Below, in pieces: positions 22,232-32,833 of a stretch of DNA of 64,000 nt. Each line of letters opens with the position of its first letter. The first letter of the stretch is position 1. A program made the position numbers and the translations under genes. This DNA is from Emmonsiellopsis sp. PD_33. Lineage: Eukaryota > Ascomycota > Eurotiomycetes > Onygenales > Ajellomycetaceae. The stretch is from contig JANTQF010000174.1 in assembly GCA_032988165.1 (NCBI GenBank), forward strand, positions 1-64,000, read 5' to 3'. The notes beneath the pieces were generated by a model that had not been told where the DNA came from, searched no databases, and saw only the letters and a list, made by a program, of their open reading frames with translations.

Positions 22232-23494
22232 TTAAACAACCAACTGTGTCCCCCCATCACTGTATGATTTTATATATCTCTGACGCAAATAGTCCTCAAC
22301 CCTGACCGGCTCAAACATAGGCTTCTCACCCGGCTTTAAACAGCCCGGGATACATTCGATAACTTTATCAAGCAATCCTTCGTTGAAAAATGCACAGCTG
22401 TATCTATCTGTGTTATTCAGAGGACTGATAACCCGGTGCATAGTGGATCTGTAGCGTTTATTGGTCCATCTCTCTGGAGAAGCGGTATATCAGCACGCAT
22501 GTTGTCTCCTCTGTTGATCGGGTAAATTATTGAATAAGGGAAAATGAATGAAATGTTTGATTCCTACCCATAAGATCCCCTATATTGACCACATATGCCC
22601 CCTTTACGGGAGTCACAGGATGCCATGTTCCTGTTGGTTTGTGTAGAACTTCTAATCCACCGACTATGAGGACAAGGAGTTATGCTTAACATTCTAGTAC
22701 CATTTAGAATGAATGGGAAGGCTCACCCGTGTCTTGCAAAAGCAGAGTCATGGCTCCAAAATCCGTATGGGCCCCAACACCCCTGGTAGTGCCCGTCGCG
22801 TCAGGGGGTGTAGGGGGGTAATGATGCGCTCGACACAAGTTGAGACCTTTTGATAGATTACTCCTTAACACGATAACTCATTGGCTTTGAACTCGGATAC
22901 GTTCTGCATCTCTCTCAAATACTACATCAGTAAATCAGGAATAGACTCACCATCCGCATCCGAAGCAAAATCCGCAAAATAATCCTCCTCCAGCCCCAAG
23001 GATAGCGCCATTACCCCAAACATAGTCTTGGACAACGCATGCACCGCATGGAAATATTCCATATACGCCTCCTTAAACCCCGGCAAGCCGGCCGGCCACT
23101 GGTTTTCCCCTTGCAAAAACCGTCCTAGCGGCCGATCCTGGCGGATAGAAAAGCCTTCTTTCTGATCAGTCGTCGCAGTGACATCCAGTTCATCTAGCTT
23201 CTGGAAACCCAGCCGCTCGTAGCCTCGGTTGCATTTCGAGCGCTGCTGGGAGACTTCTAGCTTCTGGGCGGTTGGCAAAGAGAAGAATTCTGCGATGGCG
23301 GAAATAAAGCGCTCTTGTACTTCGGGCGAGACTGAGTGGCCGGTTATTTGTAAGAAGCCTTGGTTCTCGCAGGCGGTTCGGAAGAGGGTTATGGTTTCTT
23401 TTGTTGCTGCGGGGTCGCCGGCGAGGTAGCCTGATATGTCGATAATGGGGATGTCAATGGGTGAAGGCACTGTCTCTTTTGTTGAGGAGGCCAT
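22232..23494 (-). CDS. 2-oxoglutarate/Fe(II)-dependent oxygenase (isopenicillin-N-synthase-like)
   Basis: Non-haem iron oxygenase of the DIOX_N plus 2OG-FeII_Oxy fold. Four exons: 23494-22951, 22876-22727, 22663-22568, 22473-22232; 1032 nt, 343 aa. The N-terminal block is IPIIDISGYLAGD...FRTACENQGFLQITGHSV. Metal ligands are the HxD in VGAHTDFGAMTLLLQDT and the distal His in RYRSTMHRVISP; the oxoglutarate-binding RxS is NTDRYSCAFF. The acceptor of exon 2 (AATGAG) was chosen from phase and family fit and is the least certain join. Substrate unknown. It sits tail to tail with the carbamoylase-racemase and may act on a pathway substrate or a related pyrimidine, but this is inferred only from position. 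Confidence 0.88.
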
Positions 23495-24189
23495 AGTGGA
23501 GGATATTAGGAGAGGCAGCTAATGATAGAGACGAGGATGGTAGGAGTCTGGTGAAAAGCATATTTGATAAAGGGTCTCGATTGAAGGGAGGATGCGAGAA
23601 TGCGGGGTTAGTGATCTCCAGTTAGCTGGGCTGGGGTTGAGTGACTTAAAAAGCATATAGTTGCTGGAGCAGCGCGCTGCTTCCGAAGAACAATTAGGGG
23701 GTAATAGGTCGTATATAGCTGTATTTAATCTCTGGTCATACGTTTGTTAAACTCCCGCAGAATAAAAAGAAGGGACGAAAAAATATAGAGGTTGGGTCAA
23801 ATATCATGCTGAAGCCACCCTGAATGCTTTCCATCTGCAAGACATCTCCAATCGCTCCGGTGAACACAGAAGCATAGCATCCATACGCAGTTTCTCGATA
23901 AATAGACACCCCGTTGATAAAGGAAGTATCTGCCCAATTTGGTGAGTTGGGGGCTGACAAGAAAGTAAAATAATAGGAAATACAGGAATTAGTCGAGAAC
24001 AAAATAGAATAGTAAGCGGGTAATAGACAGCCATCCACGGTATCGATCATCCGGACCAGAAGAAAGGGAAAATAGCCACCCATTCTAGACGTAAACAGAT
24101 GGATATTCTACTTTTAGAAATCTTTATGAATTTGACGGAACAAATGAAGTATCGATCCCTGTTCGCAACCCAGCTGACTGAACCCCTCT
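23495..24189. other. intergenic upstream of oxygenase
   Basis: About 700 nt. Small frames around 23736-24083 have no recognisable product. Likely oxygenase promoter and fasciclin 3' UTR. Confidence 0.4.
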
Positions 24190-25408
24190 CTAAACATAAG
24201 GATCCAGCCGTGCAATCAGTTCTTCGAGGGTCAATTCACCGGCTTCGGCGGCAGGCTCGTAATCCGGAGGGGATGGAATTATAACATCGTCGAGAACGTG
24301 TATCACTCCGTTTGCGACCGGAACGTTCGGTACCGCGACAGAGACGAGGCCGTTAATTGAGAAATCTATCGTACCGTCGGTGTTCGCGATGTCAATGCTA
24401 AGCTCGCCTTCCCGGATGAGAGTAGGCAAGTCGACCTTGATATAGAGCGTCAGTTAAACAAGACTCGCTTCATCTTCGAAAATGGACCCCCGTACGAGGA
24501 TACTTACATGATCCGGCTTAGGATTTGGCTCTTCGGCAGCAGGACTGAAATATGCGTCTGAGTAAAGTATGTGGTCTACGGCAATGTGATACTTCAGCAG
24601 AGCCGTCAGGTACTTTTTGCCCTTGGGACTGAAAAGGAAGGAGTTGATTTCAGAACCAAGCTTCTCAAAGGCAGCATTGGTAGGAGCAAAATATGTTGCG
24701 CCGGAATGGGCAGTTCTTTCAAGAAGACCGGTTTTGGCGAGTCCTTCCTCTAACGTGCTAAAGGTAGAAGGGGCGGCGTTGAGCGTATCGGATGCACTGA
24801 CCGGCGGAGTCAAGATGGTTTCTAATCCGTGGATACCACCGTTGCTACCGAACTGTATGAATTGAGAGCGTTAACATTCGCATATAAATATAAAAAGGTG
24901 GGGTAATACTCACGAAATTGCCTTGAGTAATGCCGTTAGAGAAATTTATGGTCGAGCCGTTCACTCCAGCTTGAGTGCTGATACGATGACGATAAGACCC
25001 AAGCTGTTCGGAATCAAGGAGGGTAGGAAACGTTGGCGAGGAAAGGAATGATTTTTGCGAGTATACGCCTATGCCAATATGGTATTTCGTTACTTTCTTT
25101 AACTCTTCCGGATCACTCGTGTTATTCGTGAACTCCTGCAGGGCGGGATCTGATGGCACAAAAACCGTATAGTTCCCGGTGGTAGTATTGAGTAGTTCCA
25201 CGATGTCATCGAATTGGGATATAAACTGGGTAAAAAGCTGGGTATGGTGGTCCAGCTCTAAAAGTTGGTATATAGTCTCGTTATAATGATACTCTTTATC
25301 CGGATCTCGCGTCTGCAGTCGTCCATTACTCGATGACGGTTGCTGCTGGCCAGGAACAGCCAGTACTGCCGCAGTGAATGCGGTAAGGAGAATCAATGCC
25401 TCCCTCAT
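24190..25408 (-). CDS. Secreted fasciclin (FAS1) domain protein
   Basis: Extracellular adhesion-type protein. Three exons: 25408-24914, 24852-24508, 24435-24190; 1086 nt, 361 aa. The N-terminal MREALILLTAFTAAVLAVPG is a signal peptide. Two FAS1 domains follow. The first is about residues 45-190 (IYQLLELDHHTQLFTQFISQ, NYTVFVPSDPALQEF, TKYHIGIGVYS). The second is about 200-340 (STFSTLEEGLAKTGLL, ATYFAPTNAAFEKLG, LTALLKYHIAVDHILYSDAYF, ANGVIHVLDDVIIPSP). Several N-glycosylation sequons (NNTS, NGST, NTTT) are present. No C-terminal GPI-type hydrophobic tail is seen, since it ends ELIARLDPYV, so the protein is probably secreted. Function not known beyond the family. Confidence 0.9.
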
Positions 25409-26989
25409 AGCTTCGATAGGAAGATAAGAGGAGATTTAACGGCGCGGGAGGGTTTGGGGCTGAGAAGACTAACAGAGATGCCTCCACAAAGCACACCGTG
25501 TTAGCAAACGACGAAACTGATGAGATTTCCTCAATAGAATAAGATAAACTCACTGGTCTGTTATGTTCAGAGAATCATGGTCTTCCCAAGCCGCACCGGG
25601 AAAGATGGAGCTTATGAACGACACTCCATGGCCAGCAGGCTCATTTTCCCGAAGTAAAGACCCAGGATGTTTCCGCGAGACAGTCCCCTGACAAGAGATG
25701 CATCTCTACCCAGTAGGTGTTAATCAGTTAGGCTGGATCCCTGGTGTTTTTGGCTGGTGACTGGCATTTTAGAGCAATTTTTTATACAGTCTGCGGTTAG
25801 GCCGGCGGGGAATGTTGCCGTCCTGCAGGAACCTGGCTCACTTCAGCTTGGAGTCAGGGGTTTGATGCCCACCACCGCGAACACCAAGTCCATAAACTCG
25901 AGAAGATCGAACGGCAGGGTAATATGGCCCGCGCTCGAGCGTTTAATCACCTGCTATTCATTTGCTGGGGACATTAGCATGGTCATTTTAGTGAAATATG
26001 ACATGATCAAGGATAAAAGTGCGTCAACGGAAATAATATTCCACTTGCATATCAATCAGCTCAGTAACCAGTTCAAGATGAGCTCTAAATAAATGCACCC
26101 GCGCACCCTGTAACACTGTTATTTTCAATTCTTTTTGTGGCCGCTCCCTAATATTCCCCATTATCAATCGATTTTCCCGTCGATCTTAGCTTCCCATATT
26201 TGTGTCGTGGTGATATTCCTTTATAAACCTGGTGAAGCACGCAGAGCGTCTCCGTCTCCCAGCCGCCATATTTGGAATTCCAAGTGAAGATATGGGTAAA
26301 CAATGTACGGCCGTATATCCTAGTATTTGACCCCCACCAATTTTTCTCGGGCGCCGGAAAGGCCTATCCCCTCAGGAGTCAGGACCAAGTTGTGAAGGCC
26401 CTGCCACTTTAATGTATCGATCCAGGCCGTAGTTGGGATAATAGATTGGCATGGATAAAGGAAAAGAGACACGGCCCTTGAAGACCGCTGGCTGGTCTCG
26501 CTATGATCCTGGAAGCCTTCGACGGCACCTCGATCCCGATGGTTACAAGGGTTTTCCTTGTCGCAATTTGTCCACGCCATGAACCACGAATCCAGGGTAG
26601 ACGACACGCGGCAACTGGTCGCTTGTTTGGGATTGGGGCTAGGATCTCGGCGGGGGCGTATTTCGCTAAATCAACGCAATCAGGGGACGGCGTTCAGGCC
26701 ATGGAATCGAGGTTCGGATGTGATGAAGACGGAAGTTGAATTTGGCTTGAATATCACGTGGATTCAGACACGCCGAGTCCAACCATCCATCCACCGCCCA
26801 ACAACCGCCATTCAGTGTCCATCTCCCCACTCCAGATTCATTTTCCGTCTTGTGAAAGGATATGCAATTCCTACATAATATTGGAAGCGATATGCCCGGT
26901 CTAGGACTGCTAGACGAAAAGGATCAACTTTTAATGATCTTTAGCACAATGGAATTTTCATAACAGCTTTCGAACCCATTAAGCATCAA
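25409..26989. other. long intergenic region
   Basis: About 1.6 kb with no supported gene. It contains a half-palindrome ATATCACGTGG near 26750. Open frames at 26320-26880 are short and not protein-like. It may hide the lost N-terminal part of the following pseudogene. Confidence 0.4.
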
Positions 26990-29012
26990 CTTGATCGAAT
27001 GTAGGATGGATCATTGCGGCAACAAAACCATATGGGAACATGAAAGGCCTTGGAACGGTCCAGCGCGGTGATTGCTCGGAGTCGAAAAAGCTGAATGTCT
27101 GGCTTCATCTTCTTATCAACGTCCTTTCGACCGTCGTCCTCTCCGGAAGTATCGCTTTTGTACATACAAGCGTTCAGTGCGCCCACACGGAAAGAGATTG
27201 ATCGAGCGCATTTCAATGGGCGATGGCTGCACACTGGTGTTCTGAGCCTTCGAAACTTCCTTCACATTTCTAAGAGGAAAACCTTTGTTAGTGTGATTCT
27301 TGTAATCACATCTCTCCCATTCCACCTTCTGTGAGCCGTGAATCACTTGCTTCCTCTTTATCATTGTCAAGGCTAATGTTTGAGCTTAAGCTACAATTAT
27401 CTAGTGTTTACCTCAGTAGCCGTCAACAAGCACGGTTGGGCGGTGGTTACCGAAGACTTCTTACATGGCGCCCCGTTCAATGTGCCATTTTCGAGATTTA
27501 TATACCAGAAGTTGCGCAACGTGAGGAAATACGGTTTACAGAATTTCAAAAAGAAGTGAAAACTACCAGCGCATTGACTCCGGCGAATGCATTAAAGCAT
27601 ATGCTTCCAGGTTCCAAGGGAAATGGCGAAATTTGGCGTTAATTTCTAACGACCGGAATGCAACAACATCCGTTCTAACATGCGACGCTATTGCTCCCTA
27701 TGGTGAAGGGGCATGGCTCTGTTCCGGCGATAAAATATGCAATGCAGACTCGCTTGTCAAAGCGCGAGACTCGTGGGAAGTTTACTGGTACCCAGTCCAG
27801 TATTGCATGGCCGAGAAGGTTTCTGAAGTTTGTTCCGTCCATTTCAGTCTTAAAATCATGGGCACTCTTATTGCATTTAACTCTCTGAAGTTTCTCTCCA
27901 TGATTTATATTCTCTATCGCTTCGATATCGAGGATCTGATCACTTCGGTTGGGGACGCTGCTGCATCCTTCCTGGCTAATGAGGACACCACAGCACATTG
28001 GATGTGCCTTGCTAGCAAAAGGAAACTAGCTAATTTCTGGTTTCAGGACAGATATGGATTGCCCACTACATTTTCCAATGATAAGCGGGAATGGAGTTGT
28101 GCTATCTCCAGAACTTGCTGGCTAATATTCCTCGCATTGTAAGTATTGTTGGCCTATGTCTCTGCGAACGAAAGCTCAACTGACTATAGTTGATGTTTAG
28201 TATGATCATATGTCTTACTTTGGTTCTCATGGGCCTACTTAATTTTCCTCCACAAAAGGGACCCATCAATGTCACCCTCCCGCCTTTGGGCAATGGGACT
28301 GGGCGGTCTTGATAGCAACGCTTTGGCATTTGTTGGAAACGGTCACTCCTTAATCCAAACCATCATAACAACAAATATTCCACAAGTCTTCCTAGCTATC
28401 ATCAACGTCGCCTACAATGGCATCTTAGTATCCATGTACATATCCTATGACCGGAGCCAACCCGCCTCCCTCCCGAGGACCCTCATGGTTAGCTCGCCTT
28501 CTGGCAGACAATGTGAGGAACATGGCTTCTTGGGATACCTTTCGCATGTGGTCTCCCACTTCTAGGTGTCCACACCGCACTACATTGGCTAGTCTCACAA
28601 TCCATTTTTATCGTCCAGGCTGACATATATGACTAGGATGGCAAACAGTTACTGGAAAGAGAGTCTAAATGTAGCTACTCTCCCATTGCTATCATATTTT
28701 CATTAGCAGTTGGCGTTATTCTCCTCATTGTTATAGTTTCGCTGGGTGGGCGGAATTTTAGAGCAGGAGGTCCTCCCATAGTCTCCACATGTAGTGCTGC
28801 TATTAGTGCGGCTTGTCGCTTAGGATATGCGACTGGCAAGATGGTATATGAGGAATTGCGGTGGGGTGAGATACGGGCAGGAACATGGGCTGTCGGGTAT
28901 TGCTCACTGGCCCCTGCTGAACTTTGGAATGGTATAAGCAAGAGATCCGATTTTGGGTCAATTTTATGCCTAATATCAATATTTGCTGGATGGGTCCATC
29001 CAGCTTGCTGAC
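26990..29012 (+). pseudogene. Decayed DUF6536-like multi-pass membrane protein
   Basis: Pieces of one fungal membrane-protein family appear in order but in shifting frames. They are LNVWLHLLINVLSTVVLSGS (about 27090-27150), FSAPTRKEIDRAHFNGRWL...LRNFLHISKR (27175-27290), VAVNKHGWAVVTEDFLHGAPF (about 27410-27475), SGECIKAYASRFQGKWRNLALIS (27575-27645), WYPVQYCMAEKVSEVCSVHFSLKIMGTLI with LITSVGDAAASFLANEDT (27790-27990), IITTNIPQVFLAIINVAYNGILVSMYISYD (28355-28455), GLPLLGVHTALHWLVSQSIF (28545-28610) and SPIAIIFSLAVGVILLIVIVSLG...AAISAACRLG (28682-28830). At least three frame changes and several stops separate them, and not all fit introns. The start is not found. I read this as a recently decayed copy; sequencing error is the alternative. 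Confidence 0.75.
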
Positions 29013-30063
29013 AATTTAAAGCAATTCGAAATATCCCAATGCTCATTGCCCAGATAATAATACTTTCTCAACTTCATGACCCGTTCGCGATATCGTCCAA
29101 TTGGACGTTTTCTCGCTCGTTTCAAGTTAGTTTTGTTGTTTCACTTCTCGAATTCAAGCAGGGTTAGAGTTGCTAAGCCTTCCAAGGTTTCCTCTCCAGG
29201 GACTCCCGTATCTAATATAAGCTACGAGTAGTTACGCGGAGTTTAGTTGCTTGTCTCCCGCGGTTGTTGATGTCGTCCTCACCCCACGCTTAGCGGCTAG
29301 ATCGACCATGCACGATCCCCCACTGACAACCGAAAGATCTACGCTTCCCGCCATCATCACGTCACAGCTTCCCCTCTCAGAGAGCTGCTAGTTAATCTGC
29401 AGCTATGCACAAGTCGCAGTTCTAGTGGGAGAAGAACTTGGAACAATCCGGGTACTGCCACACTCCCGCTAGCGCTTCAGTATCAGATTCCGAAAGAATA
29501 CGAGCCGTTAAAGATACCAGCATAGCCCTCTCAAGGAGTTAAGGTTACGCAAACAGGACTTCTCCCCTGATGCTTCTCGTAATCGGATTGTGCCAAGCAA
29601 ACCCTTGAGGGGAAATTTGTGAACCGGGAGGGGAAAGACGTCTCTTGATGGACAATCACCCTCAAATATCTCCCATCTCACTCGAATACCCCCAGGGAAG
29701 TTATGCTATATCGGAAGCATTAATTCCATTCAACTGCACGTTACGGTGCATCACGATATTGTGGTCATCCCTACTTTCATTGAATACGAGAATATTCAAG
29801 CCAGGGATCTCAAGTTTTACCCTCCGCGACACCCCCTCACCCGCCCCTCTGCCTGGATGAGGGGTCATTGTGTAGCAGCAGATATCTTGCTTCTTGCAAG
29901 ATCGTATTGCCTCTGTCGCTTCTGAACGTGTTACATTTTACAACAATAAAACATAAAAAGGGAGACATCCCAATTCTGCTTGAGCGAATCTTCTGAACTT
30001 TTAGTCCAGATATTGCTCACATTGCTCGGCAATACCATCTATTTTTTTTTATTCTGAGAAATC
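29013..30063. other. intergenic, NlpC/P60 upstream region
   Basis: About 1 kb with no coding signal seen. The last 150 nt should be the promoter and 5' UTR of the next gene. Confidence 0.4.
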
Positions 30064-31281
30064 ATGCAGCTCTCAACTTTATATCTTTCGTTATTGCTGT
30101 GCAGTGTGGTACTCGCCGTCCCCCTTGAAGAGCTATTCGAGCGCAAGGTTGGGGGGAAGTGCAGCAGTGCCGAAGGCAAAGGAACCTGCATATCACCGAA
30201 AAAGTGCAAGGGAATTTCATACGCGTATGATCTTTGTCCCAAGGACTCTGACAATGTTCAGGTACGTATAATAATTGGTCTATCGTCAGCCAAAAAAAAT
30301 TCATAATGCTAACAATGCAATACGCAGTGCTGTGTGGAAATTGAATGCAAAGTCGGGAAACAAGAAGGGTTCTGTCGTAGTGTGTCTGTGAATGGCTGTT
30401 CAGGCGGAGAATTTCACGCAGGATCCGGGAGTGTGAGAATCAAAGCTTTCATTTCCTTTTTGCTCTCCTTTTTGCTCTACCTCTTTTCCCTCTCCGACTC
30501 TAGGAATTTGACCAACATGCTAATACCTCCAATAGACTTGTCCCGGAGGGAAAGATATTCAATGCTGCATAAAGGGCAAGCCAAGCCAAAAGCACGCAGA
30601 GGGTGGCAAAAAGGGGGGTAAGAAGGGTGGTAAGAAAGGGGGTAAGAAAGGGGGTAAGAAAGGGGGTAAGAAAGGGGGAAAGAAGGGCTCGAAGAAAAAC
30701 GTTGGAAAGAAAATACTATCTATAGCCAGGAAGGAGAAAGGCACAAAATACGTCTGGGGCGGAGGAAGCTGCAAGGGCCCTACCGGGGGAGGCTATGATT
30801 GTTCCGGTTTGCTCGGATATGCTGTTTGCAAGGCAACAGGCAAGAATATATTCTCAGCTGGAGTCCGAGTTACTGGGACGATGTATTGCTCCTCAAAGTC
30901 CAAGTTGAAGAGCGTGGGCGCCAAGTATGTAGAGCTAACTCTTCCCCGTCATGATAGTTAACCCATCTTTCCTTCTTCTTGTCTTTAGAAACGCTAACAT
31001 TTATTCTCATCAGACGAGTACGGTTTTCGAAGCGTCGCGCTGGCGATGCTGTTTTCTTTGGGCCGGACTGCGGCTGCGGGAACCCAAAAGGCATCCACCA
31101 CGTGGGGATTATGGCGTAAGTATTACTTTTACTCCTTCCCTAGAATATGTAATCTAACCAAGTACGCTTCTACAGAAACTCGGGAACTAAAATGGTCGCG
31201 GCACCGTATACAGGGGCAGTGGTCAGGGAGGAGAGTTTCAAGAAAAGCAAGGCCTGTCCATATGTCGTTCGATTTGGATGA
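30064..31281 (+). CDS. Secreted NlpC/P60 peptidase-like protein with Cys-rich N-terminus
   Basis: Predicted secreted cysteine peptidase/amidase of the NlpC/P60 fold, which in bacteria cuts peptidoglycan stems. Five exons: 30064-30261, 30328-30432, 30536-30924, 31014-31115, 31176-31281; 900 nt, 299 aa. The signal peptide is MQLSTLYLSLLLCSVVLAVP. Next come two similar Cys-rich units (GGKCSSAEGKGTCISPKKCKG...CPKDSDNVQCC, then GFCRSVSVNGCSG...TCPGGKDIQCC), and a (KKGG)n linker encoded by a 12-nt minisatellite. The catalytic domain has GTKYVWGGG, the nucleophile C190 in GGGYDCSGLLGYAV, AGDAVFFGPDCGCG and the His in GIHHVGIMA (residues 259-260). Such fungal proteins are probably of bacterial origin and may act on bacteria (inference). 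The exon 2-3 join in the Cys-rich region is the least sure. Confidence 0.87.
30605..30690 (+). repeat. 12-nt coding minisatellite (GGTAAGAAAGGG type)
   Basis: About six near-identical 12-nt units in tandem encoding repeated Lys-Lys-Gly-Gly between the Cys-rich and NlpC/P60 parts. Near-perfect units suggest recent expansion and likely length variation between strains. Confidence 0.85.
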
Positions 31282-32833
31282 GGGCTTCAATTAATAGTTG
31301 GAACTTGTCAACCCCTATTTTGCCTATGCTTCATATCACAGCTCTATGTTCCAGTTTGGGCATTTTGCTCCTTCCCCTTTTTGCTGTTTTGCGGATCCAG
31401 ACTCGGAGTTACAAGGGTACTAGTACCATAGTTTGTCATGAATAACGTCCCTTTTTTCTATATTATTCAGTTGGCTTCATGCCAGATACTCTAGATTGGC
31501 CTTGGAATCTTGCATTAACAGGAGAGAAGGTTGTATCTACTCCTGCCCATTTGGATTGCCAGTTTGGTTAAAATCAATTAGGTCTTCCAATATCACGTGA
31601 TATCAGCGACATACCCGACGGGAGGATTGAATAGCGTGGTTGAATTCAATATAATTTGATCTAGATAGCTAAGAATTTTTTTTTCTTTTAAGAAGAATGG
31701 AAGATGCAGCGGAAAGATAAAATAGAAAATGGGGGTTGGGCGATTGCGGGTATTTTGACACGAGGCGAGGATGACATCAAAGCGAAGGGCAAAGGGGGAG
31801 GGAACCGTGGCCGTGCCGAAAAGCGTGTTTTTCTGCCACCAACCTCCCAACTACCAAGCGAGAACATACATCCCCCTTTTTCGTCAGGCCCAGCCCTTTG
31901 CCGTTGTAACCATCCATCCTCGCCTATGTTAGCTCCACTAGTTACTAACTATGGGGTTATCCATTAACCACCTCGAATTTCCCGTCCCCAGTTGAGAGAC
32001 TTGACACCACTTTTTCTAAAAACGTTTACACGCTCTCGTTGTCAAACCAAGGTTATAACAGGTTTAAGTTATGCATAACTCTTTATTGCTATCACCTCCG
32101 GGCATACGACGGATTGTGCTCCGTTGTCCATCCTCAACCGATGAAAATTCCCGGCCAATCCGAGAGCAGCGCCGAGTGCCCAGGTGCTCCCGTCCGAGAA
32201 GCTGATTGGGCTTGGCTGGTTAGTTTGGCCAATAATATGCTAGTTAGCTGTTCGTGGGCAGCTTCGTCCTCCATTGACCAACCATGAGCTTCCCATAAAG
32301 CATGTTCTTGCTTCAGCTTGCTCCTCAACTTCCAGGATTCTCAGGACCAGCTCCTCGCCAGGTCGACACCCAGCATCCATTTGGAAAGCTCGAGTAACTA
32401 CTCTACCTATTGTCGACATGTTTGATCTCAACAATTGGCTTCGGCAGAAAGGTTTTGTTGCCATCATACGAAGTTTTCTGCACTGCCCTTCCCCCCCCTT
32501 CCCTAAGTTACCCCACAGCCAAGGGAATGGGGTAGGATCATATGGCGCCTTGGCGCAGGCCCCCTTCACAACTTCTACATGGACTGACTTGGCGACTGCC
32601 ACGAGAGGGAGGGAGTGGATGACGGCGTGTCCCGGCCGCCTGTCCGTTGATGGATTGGGTAACTGTGGAGTGAATAAATAACATGTGGGTAAATATTATG
32701 AACTCGTTGTCGGAAAAAACGGCTGTAAGACAAGCCGGCTAGTGGTTCTTAAAGAGCCCGGGTGCCGCTTCTCTATGAATAAATTTGGACTTTTAAGGGA
32801 GCACAGGGAAGACGAAGGTTGGTTGGATAGATC
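31282..32833. other. intergenic, no supported gene
   Basis: About 1.55 kb. It holds a perfect 14-nt palindrome with a CACGTG core (31590-31603) and two overlapping minus-strand frames at 32602-32134 that do not form a recognised protein. The end is the phosphatase promoter. Confidence 0.4.
31590..31603. promoter_or_regulatory. Perfect palindrome ATATCACGTGATAT (E-box core)
   Basis: 14-nt perfect inverted repeat around CACGTG, typical of bHLH (Cbf1-like) sites. The identical 14-mer recurs at 50408-50421. Confidence 0.45.

Noticed and set aside
32134..32602. Overlapping minus-strand frames upstream of the phosphatase
   Set aside because: Two frames would need a frameshift to join, with no recognised family and no splice sites that help.
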